DNA from: an uncultured Lachnospiraceae bacterium
GTDB taxonomy: Bacteria; Bacillota; Clostridia; Lachnospirales; Lachnospiraceae
Length of the DNA stretch: 64,000 bases
Direction: 5' to 3'
Assembly (NCBI GenBank): GCA_947624875.1
Contig: CANQMA010000003.1
Span: forward strand, 20,428 to 84,427
This document shows, in pieces, positions 1-9,126 of this stretch. The first letter of the stretch is position 1. The number at the start of each line of letters is the position of its first letter. A program made the translations under genes and the position numbers. Under the pieces are notes generated by a model, which was given only the letters and a program-made list of their open reading frames with translations, had not been told where the DNA came from and searched no databases.

Positions 1-18
1 CTGGAAGTCTACCTATGC

Positions 19-24
19 TATAAT
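19..24 (+). promoter_or_regulatory. -10 element (TATAAT) upstream of rpmE
   Basis: TATAAT about 110 nt upstream of the rpmE start; no strong -35 inside the window. Confidence 0.4.
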
Positions 25-30
25 ATCAAG

Positions 31-126
31 GCTATTGAGTTGTCGAACAATGTTCGGGATATTCGACAGTATTCATGAGCGAGAAGAATTGGCGGCGCCA
101 ATGAGAATAAAATATGTATCGACGAG
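31..126 (+). promoter_or_regulatory. Candidate ribosomal protein L31 leader RNA
   Basis: TGTCGAA (41-47)/TTCGACA (62-68) inverted repeat, CGAAC-AAT-GTTCG (44-56) and TTGGC-GGC-GCCAA hairpin upstream of rpmE. Confidence 0.4.
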
Positions 127-135
127 GTGAATGTA

Positions 136-336
136 ATGAGAAAAGGAATCCATCCAGATTACCATGAAGCAACCGTTACATGTAACTGTGGAAACACTTT
201 TGTAACAGGTTCAACAAAAAAAGAAATTCATGTTGAAATTTGTTCAGCATGTCATCCTTTCTACACAGGACAGCAGAAAGCAGCTTCCGCTCGTGGTAGA
301 ATTGAAAAGTTCAACAGAAAATATGGTATGAAATAA
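136..336 (+). CDS. rpmE: 50S ribosomal protein L31
   Basis: [48 protein letters not shown]; Cys pairs typical of zinc-binding L31. Confidence 0.97.
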   Translation: MRKGIHPDYHEATVTCNCGNTFVTGSTKKEIHVEICSACHPFYTGQQKAASARGRIEKFNRKYGMK

Positions 337-402
337 GTTTCAAGGATAACAGGTTGAGGAGCGATTCTCAACCTATTTTCTTATATGGATTGAGGTGCTG
401 AT

Positions 403-1467
403 ATGAAGAAAAATGTGATGAACCAGCTTTATCCTTCCGGGATTGGCGGACAAGCCGTACTGGAGGGCATTATGATGAGAAATCAAAATCAATATGCTGT
501 GGCCGTGCGAAAGCCGGATCAGACCATTGAGGTAGTAAAGAAAGAGCATAAAAGCTTTATTGAAGGCAGAAAAATTCTTTCCCTGCCGTTTATCCGGGGG
601 ATTTTTAATTTTATTGATTCAATGGTTTTAGGCATTAAAACACTGACCCTCTCTGCCAGTTTTTTTGACGAGGAAGAGGAAGAAGAGCCGGGACGGTTTG
701 AGACATGGCTGATGAATAAGTTTGGAGAAAAAACAGAAAAGGTGATTATAGCTTTTACCATCTTTCTTTCTGTTGTGCTGGCAGTGGGACTGTTTATGCT
801 GCTGCCGTTATTGGTTGCAGACATTGCCGAAAGAGTCTTTCCGTTTATCGGGGAGGCGCAGGTTCCTGTGATTGAGGGGATTGTAAAAATTTTGATTTTT
901 ATTGGATATCTGTTATTGATTTCCCTGATGAAGGATATTCGCAGAACTTTTATGTATCACGGAGCAGAACATAAATGCATTAACTGTATCGAGCACGGAA
1001 ATGCGCTGACAGTTGAAAATGTGCGGCGCAGTTCCAGATTTCATAAACGATGCGGTACCAGTTTTCTGTTGATTGTGTTAGTTATCAGTATCGTCATTTT
1101 TCTGCTGATCCGCACGAAAGTAATCTGGCTTAGATATTTGATTCGGATTTTGCTCATTCCGGTCATTGCAGGGATTTCATATGAGTTTATCCGTCTGGCC
1201 GGCAGAAGTGAAAACCGGGTGGTGAATGCGTTAAGCAAACCGGGTCTGTGGATGCAGAAGATTACGACAAAAGAACCGGAAGATGAAATGATTGAAGTGG
1301 CGATTGCAGCTGTCGAGGCAGTTTTTGACTGGAAAGACTATCTGCATCAAAATGGGATAGAACTCGAAGAGGAAAAGCAAAAACGGGAGCGCGAGGCAAG
1401 AGTGCTCTCCAGAGCAAAGAGTCAGTACAAAGAAGGCGAAGGTTCAGGATATAATTGGAAGTTTTAG
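403..1467 (+). CDS. DUF1385 (YqhQ-like) membrane protein
   Basis: GGQAVLEGIMMRNQ motif, FMYHGAEHKCINCIEHG, RCGTSFLLIV; adjacent to prmC-prfA. Confidence 0.9.
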   Translation: MKKNVMNQLYPSGIGGQAVLEGIMMRNQNQYAVAVRKPDQTIEVVKKEHKSFIEGRKILSLPFIRGIFNFIDSMVLGIKTLTLSASFFDEEEEEEPGRFETWLMNKFGEKTEKVIIAFTIFLSVVLAVGLFMLLPLLVADIAERVFPFIGEAQVPVIEGIVKILIFIGYLLLISLMKDIRRTFMYHGAEHKCINCIEHGNALTVENVRRSSRFHKRCGTSFLLIVLVISIVIFLLIRTKVIWLRYLIRILLIPVIAGISYEFIRLAGRSENRVVNALSKPGLWMQKITTKEPEDEMIEVAIAAVEAVFDWKDYLHQNGIELEEEKQKREREARVLSRAKSQYKEGEGSGYNWKF

Positions 1468-2306
1468 TCAAAGATATCATAGTAGAGGGAGAACAGGCGC
1501 TAAAACACTGCAATATTGATGACTGGAAAACAGACAGTCTGCTCCTGGCGGAATATTTTCTGGGCGTTACGAGAAAACAGCTTTTGCTCAATCAGGGATT
1601 GACCGTGGATGTCAAATTAAAGCGCGACTACATGGATGCCATTCAATCCCGGTGCCATCATATTCCGCTGCAGTATCTTACGGGAACGCAGGAATTTATG
1701 GGGCTGGAGTTTGAGGTCAACACAGATGTACTGATTCCCCGGCAGGATACGGAAGTTTTAGTGGAAGCGGTTTTGACATATATAGATAAAATCCCGGGAG
1801 AGAAAAAGGTGCTTGATTTATGCACCGGTTCCGGATGCATTGCCGTTTCGATTGACAAAATGTGTGGATCGGCGAAGGTCACGGCGTGTGATATCTCCGA
1901 AAAAGCATTGGAGACTGCAGTCAGAAATAATCAAAAAAATAAAGCTGCGGTAACTTTTATCCGGTCTGATTTGTTTGAACAGATTTCAGGAAAGTTTGAT
2001 GTCATTGTCTCCAATCCGCCGTATATTCGAACGGATGAGATTCCAAAACTGATGCCGGAAGTGAAAAATCATGAGCCGGTCATCGCACTGGATGGCGATG
2101 CCGACGGATTGAAATTTTACCGGATGATTGTGGGAAATGCACGAGAATTTTTAAAACCGGAAGGAATGCTTTTTTTTGAAATCGGATGCGAACAGGGAGA
2201 GGATGTACAAAGTATTTTCATACAAAACGGATTTTCCAATGTGACTGTCCAAAAAGATTTAGCCGGGAATGACAGAGTGATATATGCAAAACTGGAAAGG
2301 AAGTAA
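1455..2306 (+). CDS. prmC: Peptide chain release factor N5-glutamine methyltransferase
   Basis: [16 protein letters not shown] motif and NPPYI; TTG start overlapping upstream CDS; followed by prfA. Confidence 0.95.
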   Translation: MEVLVKDIIVEGEQALKHCNIDDWKTDSLLLAEYFLGVTRKQLLLNQGLTVDVKLKRDYMDAIQSRCHHIPLQYLTGTQEFMGLEFEVNTDVLIPRQDTEVLVEAVLTYIDKIPGEKKVLDLCTGSGCIAVSIDKMCGSAKVTACDISEKALETAVRNNQKNKAAVTFIRSDLFEQISGKFDVIVSNPPYIRTDEIPKLMPEVKNHEPVIALDGDADGLKFYRMIVGNAREFLKPEGMLFFEIGCEQGEDVQSIFIQNGFSNVTVQKDLAGNDRVIYAKLERK

Positions 2307-2310
2307 AGAA

Positions 2311-3381
2311 ATGTTTGATAAGTTAGAAGGTATTTTAGAGCGGTATGAGGAAATCCTGCAGCAGCTCAACGATCCAAATATTGTAAATGATCAGGCAAAT
2401 TATAGAAAATTGATGAAGGAACAGAGTGATCTTGAACCGATTGTGGAAGCGTATAGTGCGTATAAAGCTGCAAATCAGACGATTGAGGACAGCCGGATGA
2501 TTTTAGATGAAGAATCGGATGAAGAGATGCGCGAACTTGCCAAGGAAGAAATGAATGAGGCAAAGGAGCAGATTGCACAATTAGAGGAACAGTTGAAGAT
2601 TCTGCTTCTGCCGAAAGATGAAAATGATGATAAAAACGTGATTGTGGAAATCCGTGCCGGAGCCGGCGGAGACGAGGCGGCATTGTTTGCTGCAGAACTT
2701 TACCGGATGTATTGCATGTATGCGGAGACGATGCGCTGGAAAACAGAACTGGCAGATATCAATGAAAATGGACTCGGCGGATTTAAGGAAGTCGTGTTTA
2801 TGGTCAATGGCCAGGGCGCATACTCTAAGTTAAAGTATGAGAGCGGCGTGCACCGGGTGCAGAGAGTGCCGGTGACGGAATCCGGAGGAAGAATTCACAC
2901 ATCGACGGCGACAGTAGCGGTTATGCCGGAAGCCGAGGAAGTGGATGTGGAAATCGATATGAATGACTGTAAATTCGATGTATTCCGGGCGTCCGGAAAT
3001 GGAGGACAGTGCGTCAATACGACGGACTCCGCAGTTCGTTTAACGCATATTCCGACAGGCATAGTCATTTCCTGTCAGGACGAGAAATCACAGCTTAAAA
3101 ATAAAGATAAAGCATTGAAGGTGCTGCGTGCGAGACTCTATGAATTAGAGCAGCAGAAGAAACAGGATGAAGAGTCTGCAAAAAGGAGGAGCCAGATTGG
3201 CACGGGGGACCGTTCGGAGAAGATTCGTACTTATAATTTCCCACAGGGACGAGTGACTGACCACAGAATTAAGTTTACGACGCATCGGCTGGAACAGGTG
3301 ATGAACGGCGACATTGCAGAAATCATTGACAATTGTATTGCGGCAGACCAGGCGGCAAAACTGGCACAGGTCAGCGAATAA
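2311..3381 (+). CDS. prfA: Peptide chain release factor 1
   Basis: [41 protein letters not shown]; the GGQ context is RF1-type. Confidence 0.97.
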   Translation: MFDKLEGILERYEEILQQLNDPNIVNDQANYRKLMKEQSDLEPIVEAYSAYKAANQTIEDSRMILDEESDEEMRELAKEEMNEAKEQIAQLEEQLKILLLPKDENDDKNVIVEIRAGAGGDEAALFAAELYRMYCMYAETMRWKTELADINENGLGGFKEVVFMVNGQGAYSKLKYESGVHRVQRVPVTESGGRIHTSTATVAVMPEAEEVDVEIDMNDCKFDVFRASGNGGQCVNTTDSAVRLTHIPTGIVISCQDEKSQLKNKDKALKVLRARLYELEQQKKQDEESAKRRSQIGTGDRSEKIRTYNFPQGRVTDHRIKFTTHRLEQVMNGDIAEIIDNCIAADQAAKLAQVSE

Positions 3382-3424
3382 TCGGTCTGTCTGTATTTTG
3401 ATGTTCATAGAACAGGAGATGTAA

Positions 3425-4156
3425 ATGAATACCATAAAAGACCGTTATGAAATTGCAGACCTTCGGGTTGTGATGACGACGTATCATGAAAAGACAAGAA
3501 GACAGGCTCTGCCATATCTTGCGAAATCAGATTGGAGTGAAGAAGAGGCAGACATTCAAATTAAACTGGACAATGAGTTCTACGAAGAGCGGGTGCGCGA
3601 GAGCGCATTTCCTGTCACAATCGATTCGGTAGAATATGTTTACACCGGAGAGGCGTTTCATCGTTATCTGCTGCATCATCAGGGCTGTATGCTCCATTCC
3701 TCTGCAGTGGTGGTGGATGGGTATGCGTATTTATTTTCTGCCGACAGCGGTACCGGAAAATCAACCCATACATCATTGTGGCTAAAGCATTTTGGAGAGA
3801 ATGCGTTCATTATTAACGACGACAAACCGACGCTGCGGAAAACAGATCAGACATGGTATGTGTACGGCACCCCGTGGAGCGGTAAAACAAATACCAATGT
3901 CAATACAAAAGTAAAACTGGGAGCAATCGTGTTCTTAGAGCGCGCGAAACAAAATTGGATTGAAAAACTGGAAATACAAAAGGCAATTCCAAAGTTTTTT
4001 GGACAAACGACCCGGAAACACAACCGGGAAGAAAATATGGATTTTGTCTTGGAATCCATGGGAAAAATCTTAGCTGAAACGCCGGTTTATCAAATGGGAT
4101 GCGATATCAGCGATGAAGCAGTAACGATGGCATATGAAAAGATTAGGAGAGTATAG
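3425..4156 (+). CDS. HPr-kinase-like P-loop protein
   Basis: MLHSSAVVVDGYAYLFSADSGTGKSTHTSLWLKHFG, INDDKPTLR, YGTPWSGKTNTNVN; HprK/PEPCK-like P-loop as found in peptide-modification cassettes. Confidence 0.75.
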   Translation: MNTIKDRYEIADLRVVMTTYHEKTRRQALPYLAKSDWSEEEADIQIKLDNEFYEERVRESAFPVTIDSVEYVYTGEAFHRYLLHHQGCMLHSSAVVVDGYAYLFSADSGTGKSTHTSLWLKHFGENAFIINDDKPTLRKTDQTWYVYGTPWSGKTNTNVNTKVKLGAIVFLERAKQNWIEKLEIQKAIPKFFGQTTRKHNREENMDFVLESMGKILAETPVYQMGCDISDEAVTMAYEKIRRV

Positions 4157-4419
4157 TGAAAATCAAAGAAGGATATATATTGAGAAATGTTGTGGGAAGC
4201 TATGTAGTTGTTCCGGTTGGACAGGCTACGATTGATTTTAATGGAATGATCAGTCTAAATGAAACCGGTGCATTTCTGTTTCAAAAACTGCAGCAGGGGA
4301 TTGAAAGAGAAGAACTGGTGGACGCTCTGGCTGCAGAATATGAAATTTCAAGACAACTGGCGGAAAAAGATGTCGCTCTTTTTATTGAAAAAGTTAAAGG
4401 AGAGGATTTGTTTGAATAG
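4156..4419 (+). CDS. PqqD family (RiPP recognition element-like) protein
   Basis: 87 aa, GTG start; GSYVVVPVGQATIDFNGMISLNETGAFLFQKLQQGIEREELVDALAAEYEIS. Confidence 0.85.
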   Translation: MKIKEGYILRNVVGSYVVVPVGQATIDFNGMISLNETGAFLFQKLQQGIEREELVDALAAEYEISRQLAEKDVALFIEKVKGEDLFE

Positions 4420-4879
4420 AGTAGTTTCCATGAATGACATGGTCCCGTTGATTTTGGAAATGTTAGAAAACGGCGGGAAAGCGGTTTTCACGCCTACCGG
4501 GACAAGCATGCTGCCAATGCTTCGGGATGGCTCTGACACCGTGACGCTGGAAAAGCCGGAATTTCCGTTGAGGCGGTATGATTTACCACTCTATCGGAGA
4601 GAAGACGGAACTTATATTTTACATCGGATCATAGAAGTTTCCGGGGACTGTTATACCATGCGCGGAGACCACCAGCTTCATCAGGAGTACGGGATTACGC
4701 AGGAACAGATTCTCGGGGTCGTCTGTGAATTTACACGAAAAGGAAAGCATTATTCCTGCACAGACTGGCGATATCAATTGTACTGCAGAGTTTGGATTGG
4801 AACAGCAGAGTGCAGAAAACAATATTATCGATGTAGAAGACTTGGAAGTAAAATAAAACGAAAGATTTTGGGAAAGTAA
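4412..4879 (+). CDS. S24/S26-like (signal peptidase-like) peptidase
   Basis: FTPTGTSMLPMLRDG (Ser motif) and YILHRIIEV, YTMRGDHQ; likely TTG start at 4412 (or ATG 4430) overlapping the PqqD stop. Confidence 0.75.
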   Translation: MNRVVSMNDMVPLILEMLENGGKAVFTPTGTSMLPMLRDGSDTVTLEKPEFPLRRYDLPLYRREDGTYILHRIIEVSGDCYTMRGDHQLHQEYGITQEQILGVVCEFTRKGKHYSCTDWRYQLYCRVWIGTAECRKQYYRCRRLGSKIKRKILGK

Positions 4880-4880
4880 C

Positions 4881-6596
4881 ATGAAAAATTCCATGAAAGA
4901 ATCCGCAGGATTTCACTGGATACTAAAAAACAGCAAAGGCTATAAAGGAAAGATTTTTTTCATCAGCATATTTAATATGCTGCTTGCACTGGTGACCACT
5001 ACCCTTGCAGTAATCAGCAAGCAGATTATTGATGCTGCGCAAAACGCTGCCGAAGCGCGGACAGATGTGATTCGGACACAGGAGATTCACAGAATTATTT
5101 TCTTCGGCATATTAATTTTTGTGATTATCATAGGAAGGCTTGCGCTCCGGGTATATAATCAGAGTCTTGCAATCCGCGTACAGGCGGGACTGGAAATGAG
5201 TATGCGCTCCAAACTTTTTTATCAGATTTTGATGAAAAAATTTGAGTCCGTGAATCAATTTCACAGTGGAGAACTGATGAATCGGCTGACCAGTGACATT
5301 AAAATCATTTCCGATGGCATTACGACGATTATTCCGGATTTGCTTTACTATATTACCCAGTTTTTAGGGGCATTTATTGTACTGATTGTTTTTGACTGGA
5401 AGTTTACGCTGATCTTCTTAGCGTCTGGACTGGTCATTTCGGCAGTAACGCTGTTTTTCCGGTCAAAACTGAAAAATCTGCATAAAGAAGTCCAGTCAAC
5501 AGACGGGAAAGTGCGCTCTTTTTACCAGGAGGCGATTGAGAGTATGCTGGTGGTAAAAACCTTTGGGATTGAACGATGCTTCCGGGATAAAGGAGACTGC
5601 CTGCAGCAGGATAATTATCATGCAAAAATGAAACGGCGCCGTGTGGGAATTCTGGCGAACACCGGATTTTCTTTTGTGTTTAATGCCGGATATATGATTG
5701 CGCTTGTATGGTGTGCCCTGCAGATTTGCTTTCAAACAATGACGCCCGGCACCTTAACGGCAGTCATTCAGCTGATTTCTCAGCTTCAGACGCCTTTTGT
5801 GAATGTAACAAAGATCGTGCCGCAGTATTATGCCATTACCGCGTCGGCTGAGCGTATCATGGAAATTGAAGCGCTGGACGTTGATTATATTGCAGAGACA
5901 AAGATGAATGTGGATCAGGAGTATCAAAAACTGAAAAAAATTGGATTTGAAAATATCCGGTTCAGTTATGGACGGGAATGTGTTTTGGAAGAAGGAACGG
6001 CTGTTTTAGACAAGGGAGATTTTGTTGCAATCCGTGGAATTTCAGGGATTGGAAAAAGCACGCTGTTAAAAATGCTGCTGGGAGTCTTTAAGCCTCAGGA
6101 AGGAGAAATTTCTCTCTATTATGAGGACGGCACAAAAGTTCCTGCAGGTCCTAAGACAAGAGGATTATTTTCCTATGTGCCGCAGGGAAATTATCTGTTT
6201 AGCGGAACCCTCCGGGAAAATGTTATGATGGTCAATCCGGAAGCGACGGAGGATGAGATTGAAACTGCATTACAGTTAAGTGATATTGCTGATTTTGTAA
6301 AGGAACTTCCGCAGGGACTCGATACCGTGATTGGAGAAAAGGGATTGGGAATTTCAGAAGGGCAGGCGCAGCGGCTTGCCATTGCAAGGGCGCTGTTGAG
6401 CAATGCGCCAATCCTGCTGTTAGATGAGGCGACGTCAGCGCTGGATGCGGATACGGAACAGCGGGTCCTTTCTAATATTAAACAGTTAAATCAGAAGACC
6501 TGTATTATTGTGACGCATAAAAAAGCGGCGCTGGAAGTATGTAACCGGGAATTTATTATTGAAGATAAGCGGATATCTTATAAGGTGAAAGAATGA
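4881..6596 (+). CDS. ABC transporter ATP-binding/permease (exporter type)
   Basis: N-terminal TM domain plus RGISGIGKSTLLKML Walker A, ISEGQAQRLAIARALLSNAPILLLDEATSALD. Confidence 0.9.
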   Translation: MKNSMKESAGFHWILKNSKGYKGKIFFISIFNMLLALVTTTLAVISKQIIDAAQNAAEARTDVIRTQEIHRIIFFGILIFVIIIGRLALRVYNQSLAIRVQAGLEMSMRSKLFYQILMKKFESVNQFHSGELMNRLTSDIKIISDGITTIIPDLLYYITQFLGAFIVLIVFDWKFTLIFLASGLVISAVTLFFRSKLKNLHKEVQSTDGKVRSFYQEAIESMLVVKTFGIERCFRDKGDCLQQDNYHAKMKRRRVGILANTGFSFVFNAGYMIALVWCALQICFQTMTPGTLTAVIQLISQLQTPFVNVTKIVPQYYAITASAERIMEIEALDVDYIAETKMNVDQEYQKLKKIGFENIRFSYGRECVLEEGTAVLDKGDFVAIRGISGIGKSTLLKMLLGVFKPQEGEISLYYEDGTKVPAGPKTRGLFSYVPQGNYLFSGTLRENVMMVNPEATEDEIETALQLSDIADFVKELPQGLDTVIGEKGLGISEGQAQRLAIARALLSNAPILLLDEATSALDADTEQRVLSNIKQLNQKTCIIVTHKKAALEVCNREFIIEDKRISYKVKE

Positions 6597-7051
6597 TTAA
6601 TACGACGCTCTGCTATATTGAAAAACAAAATCAATATCTGATGCTGCACCGCACAAAAAAGAAAAATGACCTGAATGAAGGAAAATGGATCGGTGTCGGT
6701 GGAAAATTTGAACCGGACGAAACGCCGGAAGAATGTCTCCTGCGGGAAGTCAAAGAGGAGACGGGACTGACGCTTCAAGAGTACAAACTGCGCGCAGTCG
6801 TTACATTTATTTCCGATTGCTGGCCGAGTGAATATATGTATCTGTTTACCGCAGCCGAATATACCGGAACCCTGACAGAATGTAATGAAGGAACCCTGAA
6901 ATGGATTGATAAAGACAAGGTATTAGACCTGCCTATATGGGAAGGAGACCGGATTTTTCTAAAAGAAATGATGGAATCCGACCGGTTTTTTACACTAAAA
7001 GTTGTGTATCAGGGAGAACGGCTGGTAGAAAGTGTTTTACAGGAGTATTAA
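6593..7051 (+). CDS. NUDIX hydrolase (8-oxo-dGTP diphosphatase-like)
   Basis: GGKFEPDETPEECLLREVKEETGL Nudix box. Confidence 0.92.
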   Translation: MINTTLCYIEKQNQYLMLHRTKKKNDLNEGKWIGVGGKFEPDETPEECLLREVKEETGLTLQEYKLRAVVTFISDCWPSEYMYLFTAAEYTGTLTECNEGTLKWIDKDKVLDLPIWEGDRIFLKEMMESDRFFTLKVVYQGERLVESVLQEY

Positions 7052-7123
7052 GAACATTTTGCAAACACCGCCGGTCCGGGGAGAAGGAAAGTCTTTCATA
7101 CAGGGAAGGTACCTGCCCCGACA

Positions 7124-7153
7124 TTGACACTATAAAACAATTCGTAGTATGAT
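7124..7153 (+). promoter_or_regulatory. SigA-type promoter of the phosphoglucosamine mutase-like gene
   Basis: TTGACA-N18-TATGAT at 7124-7153. Confidence 0.6.
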
Positions 7154-7188
7154 TGAGGCAAATAAAAAGCCAAAAAATGGAGGAAAAA

Positions 7189-8538
7189 ATGGGAAAATAT
7201 TTTGGAACGGATGGATTTCGAGGAGAGGCGAACGTTAATCTGACTGCAATGCACGCATTTAAGGTCGGACGTTTTCTTGGCTGGTATTATGGCCGGTATC
7301 ACAAATGTTCCGTGGCAATCGGAAAAGATACGAGAAGAAGCAGTTATATGTTTGAAGACGCACTTTCGGCGGGGCTGACCTCCACCGGAGCGGATGTGTA
7401 TCTTTTGCATGTCACGACGACGCCGAGCGTATCCTATGTGGTCAGTACCGAGGACTTTGATTGTGGGATTATGATTTCTGCCAGTCACAATCCGTTTTAT
7501 GATAATGGAATTAAACTCATCAATGGCAAAGGGGAAAAGATGGAGCAGGAAGTCATTGACCGGGTAGAAGAATATATTGACGCTGATTTTGACACGATTC
7601 CGTATGCAGTTGGAGAAAAAATTGGCAGAACAGTCGACTATTTTGCAGGACGGAACCGTTATATGGGATATCTGATGACGCTTGCAAAGCATTCTTTCAG
7701 AAATGTCAGGGTAGGATTGGACTGTTCAAACGGAAGTGCGTCTGCCATTGCAAAAAGTGTGTTTGACGCATTGGGAGCCGAGACGCATGTAATCCATGCA
7801 GAGCCGAACGGAACAAATATCAACATGGGGTGCGGTTCTACGCATATTGAGGAATTACAGAAATACGTCATTGGGAATCATCTGGATATCGGTTTTGCCT
7901 ATGACGGCGATGCAGACCGGTGTTTCTGCGTGGACGACCAGGGGCATATTGTCAATGGAGATTTAATTCTCTATGTCTGCGGCGTTTACATGAAGCAAAA
8001 CGGCGAATTAAAAAATAATACGGTTGTGACGACAATCATGTCCAATATTGGTTTATATAAAGCTTTTGATGCGGTAGGAATCCAATATGAAAAAACAGAC
8101 GTTGGAGATAAAAATGTTTATGAATGCATGAGAAACTATGGACATCGCTTAGGCGGGGAGGAGTCAGGACATATTATTTTCAGTAAGTATGCTACAACCG
8201 GGGACGGAATTCTGACTTCGATTAAATTGATGGAAGTGATGCTGTCTGAAAAGAGAAAGATGTCAGAACTGATCAGTCCGGTAACCATTTATCCGCAGGT
8301 ATTGAAAAATATACGAGTGACTGACAAACCGGCGGCCTTAAATGATGAGGACGTGAAAACGGCAATTCAGGAAGTCAATGAATCTCTGCAGGGCAACGGA
8401 CGGATTCTGGTGCGTGAAAGTGGAACAGAACCGGTTATCCGGGTCATGGTGGAAGCAGAGACTGAACAGAAAGCAGAAGAGTGTGTCGATCGTGTCATTG
8501 AAGTAATTTGCGATAAAGGATATGAAGACAAAAAATAA
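7189..8538 (+). CDS. glmM: Phosphohexomutase, phosphoglucosamine mutase-like
   Basis: MGKYFGTDGFRGEAN, ISASHNPFYDNGIK, AYDGDADRCFCVD, RESGTEPVIRVMVEA; exact substrate (GlmM vs ManB) not certain. Confidence 0.8.
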   Translation: MGKYFGTDGFRGEANVNLTAMHAFKVGRFLGWYYGRYHKCSVAIGKDTRRSSYMFEDALSAGLTSTGADVYLLHVTTTPSVSYVVSTEDFDCGIMISASHNPFYDNGIKLINGKGEKMEQEVIDRVEEYIDADFDTIPYAVGEKIGRTVDYFAGRNRYMGYLMTLAKHSFRNVRVGLDCSNGSASAIAKSVFDALGAETHVIHAEPNGTNINMGCGSTHIEELQKYVIGNHLDIGFAYDGDADRCFCVDDQGHIVNGDLILYVCGVYMKQNGELKNNTVVTTIMSNIGLYKAFDAVGIQYEKTDVGDKNVYECMRNYGHRLGGEESGHIIFSKYATTGDGILTSIKLMEVMLSEKRKMSELISPVTIYPQVLKNIRVTDKPAALNDEDVKTAIQEVNESLQGNGRILVRESGTEPVIRVMVEAETEQKAEECVDRVIEVICDKGYEDKK

Positions 8539-9046
8539 TTTGCCGTATAGGATAAAGATGAAAAAATGGTGTTTGAGAATCCTGCTGCTTGCAGGGCTGT
8601 TCTGGTGGATGAGCATTATTTTCGGATTTTCTGCGGAAACCGGAGAGGAATCGCAGTCCTGCAGTGACGGAATCACGATTCGGGTGGTGCATTTCATAGC
8701 AGAGGATTATGAGCAGTTAAGTAAGCCGGAACAGGAAGCGTTATTTCAAAAAACAAGTTTTTTTGTGAGAAAAACAGGACATTTTGGGGAATATGCAATT
8801 TTGGGCGTTTTGATTTCCGGACTGCTTTTGACATTCCCGCAGTTTCAAACAAAGAATATTTTATTTTTTGCAGCTGCAGTATCCATCGGCCTGATTTATG
8901 CAGCTTCTGATGAAATTCATCAGGGCTTTGTCAGCGGCAGAAGTCCGGGATTTTTTGACGTCTGCGTCGATACGGCAGGTGTCTTTGCAGGAGCCGTTTT
9001 CATATGGATTCTCACGAAATTATTATGGGTAAAAAAAGAAAAATAG
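8522..9046 (+). CDS. VanZ family membrane protein
   Basis: FVRKTGHFGEYAILGVLISGLL, SDEIHQGFVSGRSPGFFDVCVDTAG. Confidence 0.9.
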   Translation: MKTKNNLPYRIKMKKWCLRILLLAGLFWWMSIIFGFSAETGEESQSCSDGITIRVVHFIAEDYEQLSKPEQEALFQKTSFFVRKTGHFGEYAILGVLISGLLLTFPQFQTKNILFFAAAVSIGLIYAASDEIHQGFVSGRSPGFFDVCVDTAGVFAGAVFIWILTKLLWVKKEK

Positions 9047-9054
9047 AAAAGGAT

Positions 9055-9078
9055 AATGGATATGCATGCATATCCATT
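9055..9078. terminator. Perfect 24-bp palindrome followed by T-run; probable terminator after vanZ-like gene
   Basis: AATGGATATGCATGCATATCCATT followed by TTATC. Confidence 0.5.
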
Positions 9079-9126
9079 TTATCTGTGTGAAAAAGCGTTG
9101 TCAAAAGGAGCAGAACGGAGATTGTC

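Noticed and set aside
7096-7692. 198-aa minus ORF over the glmM-like gene
   Set aside because: Antisense shadow of a well-supported CDS.
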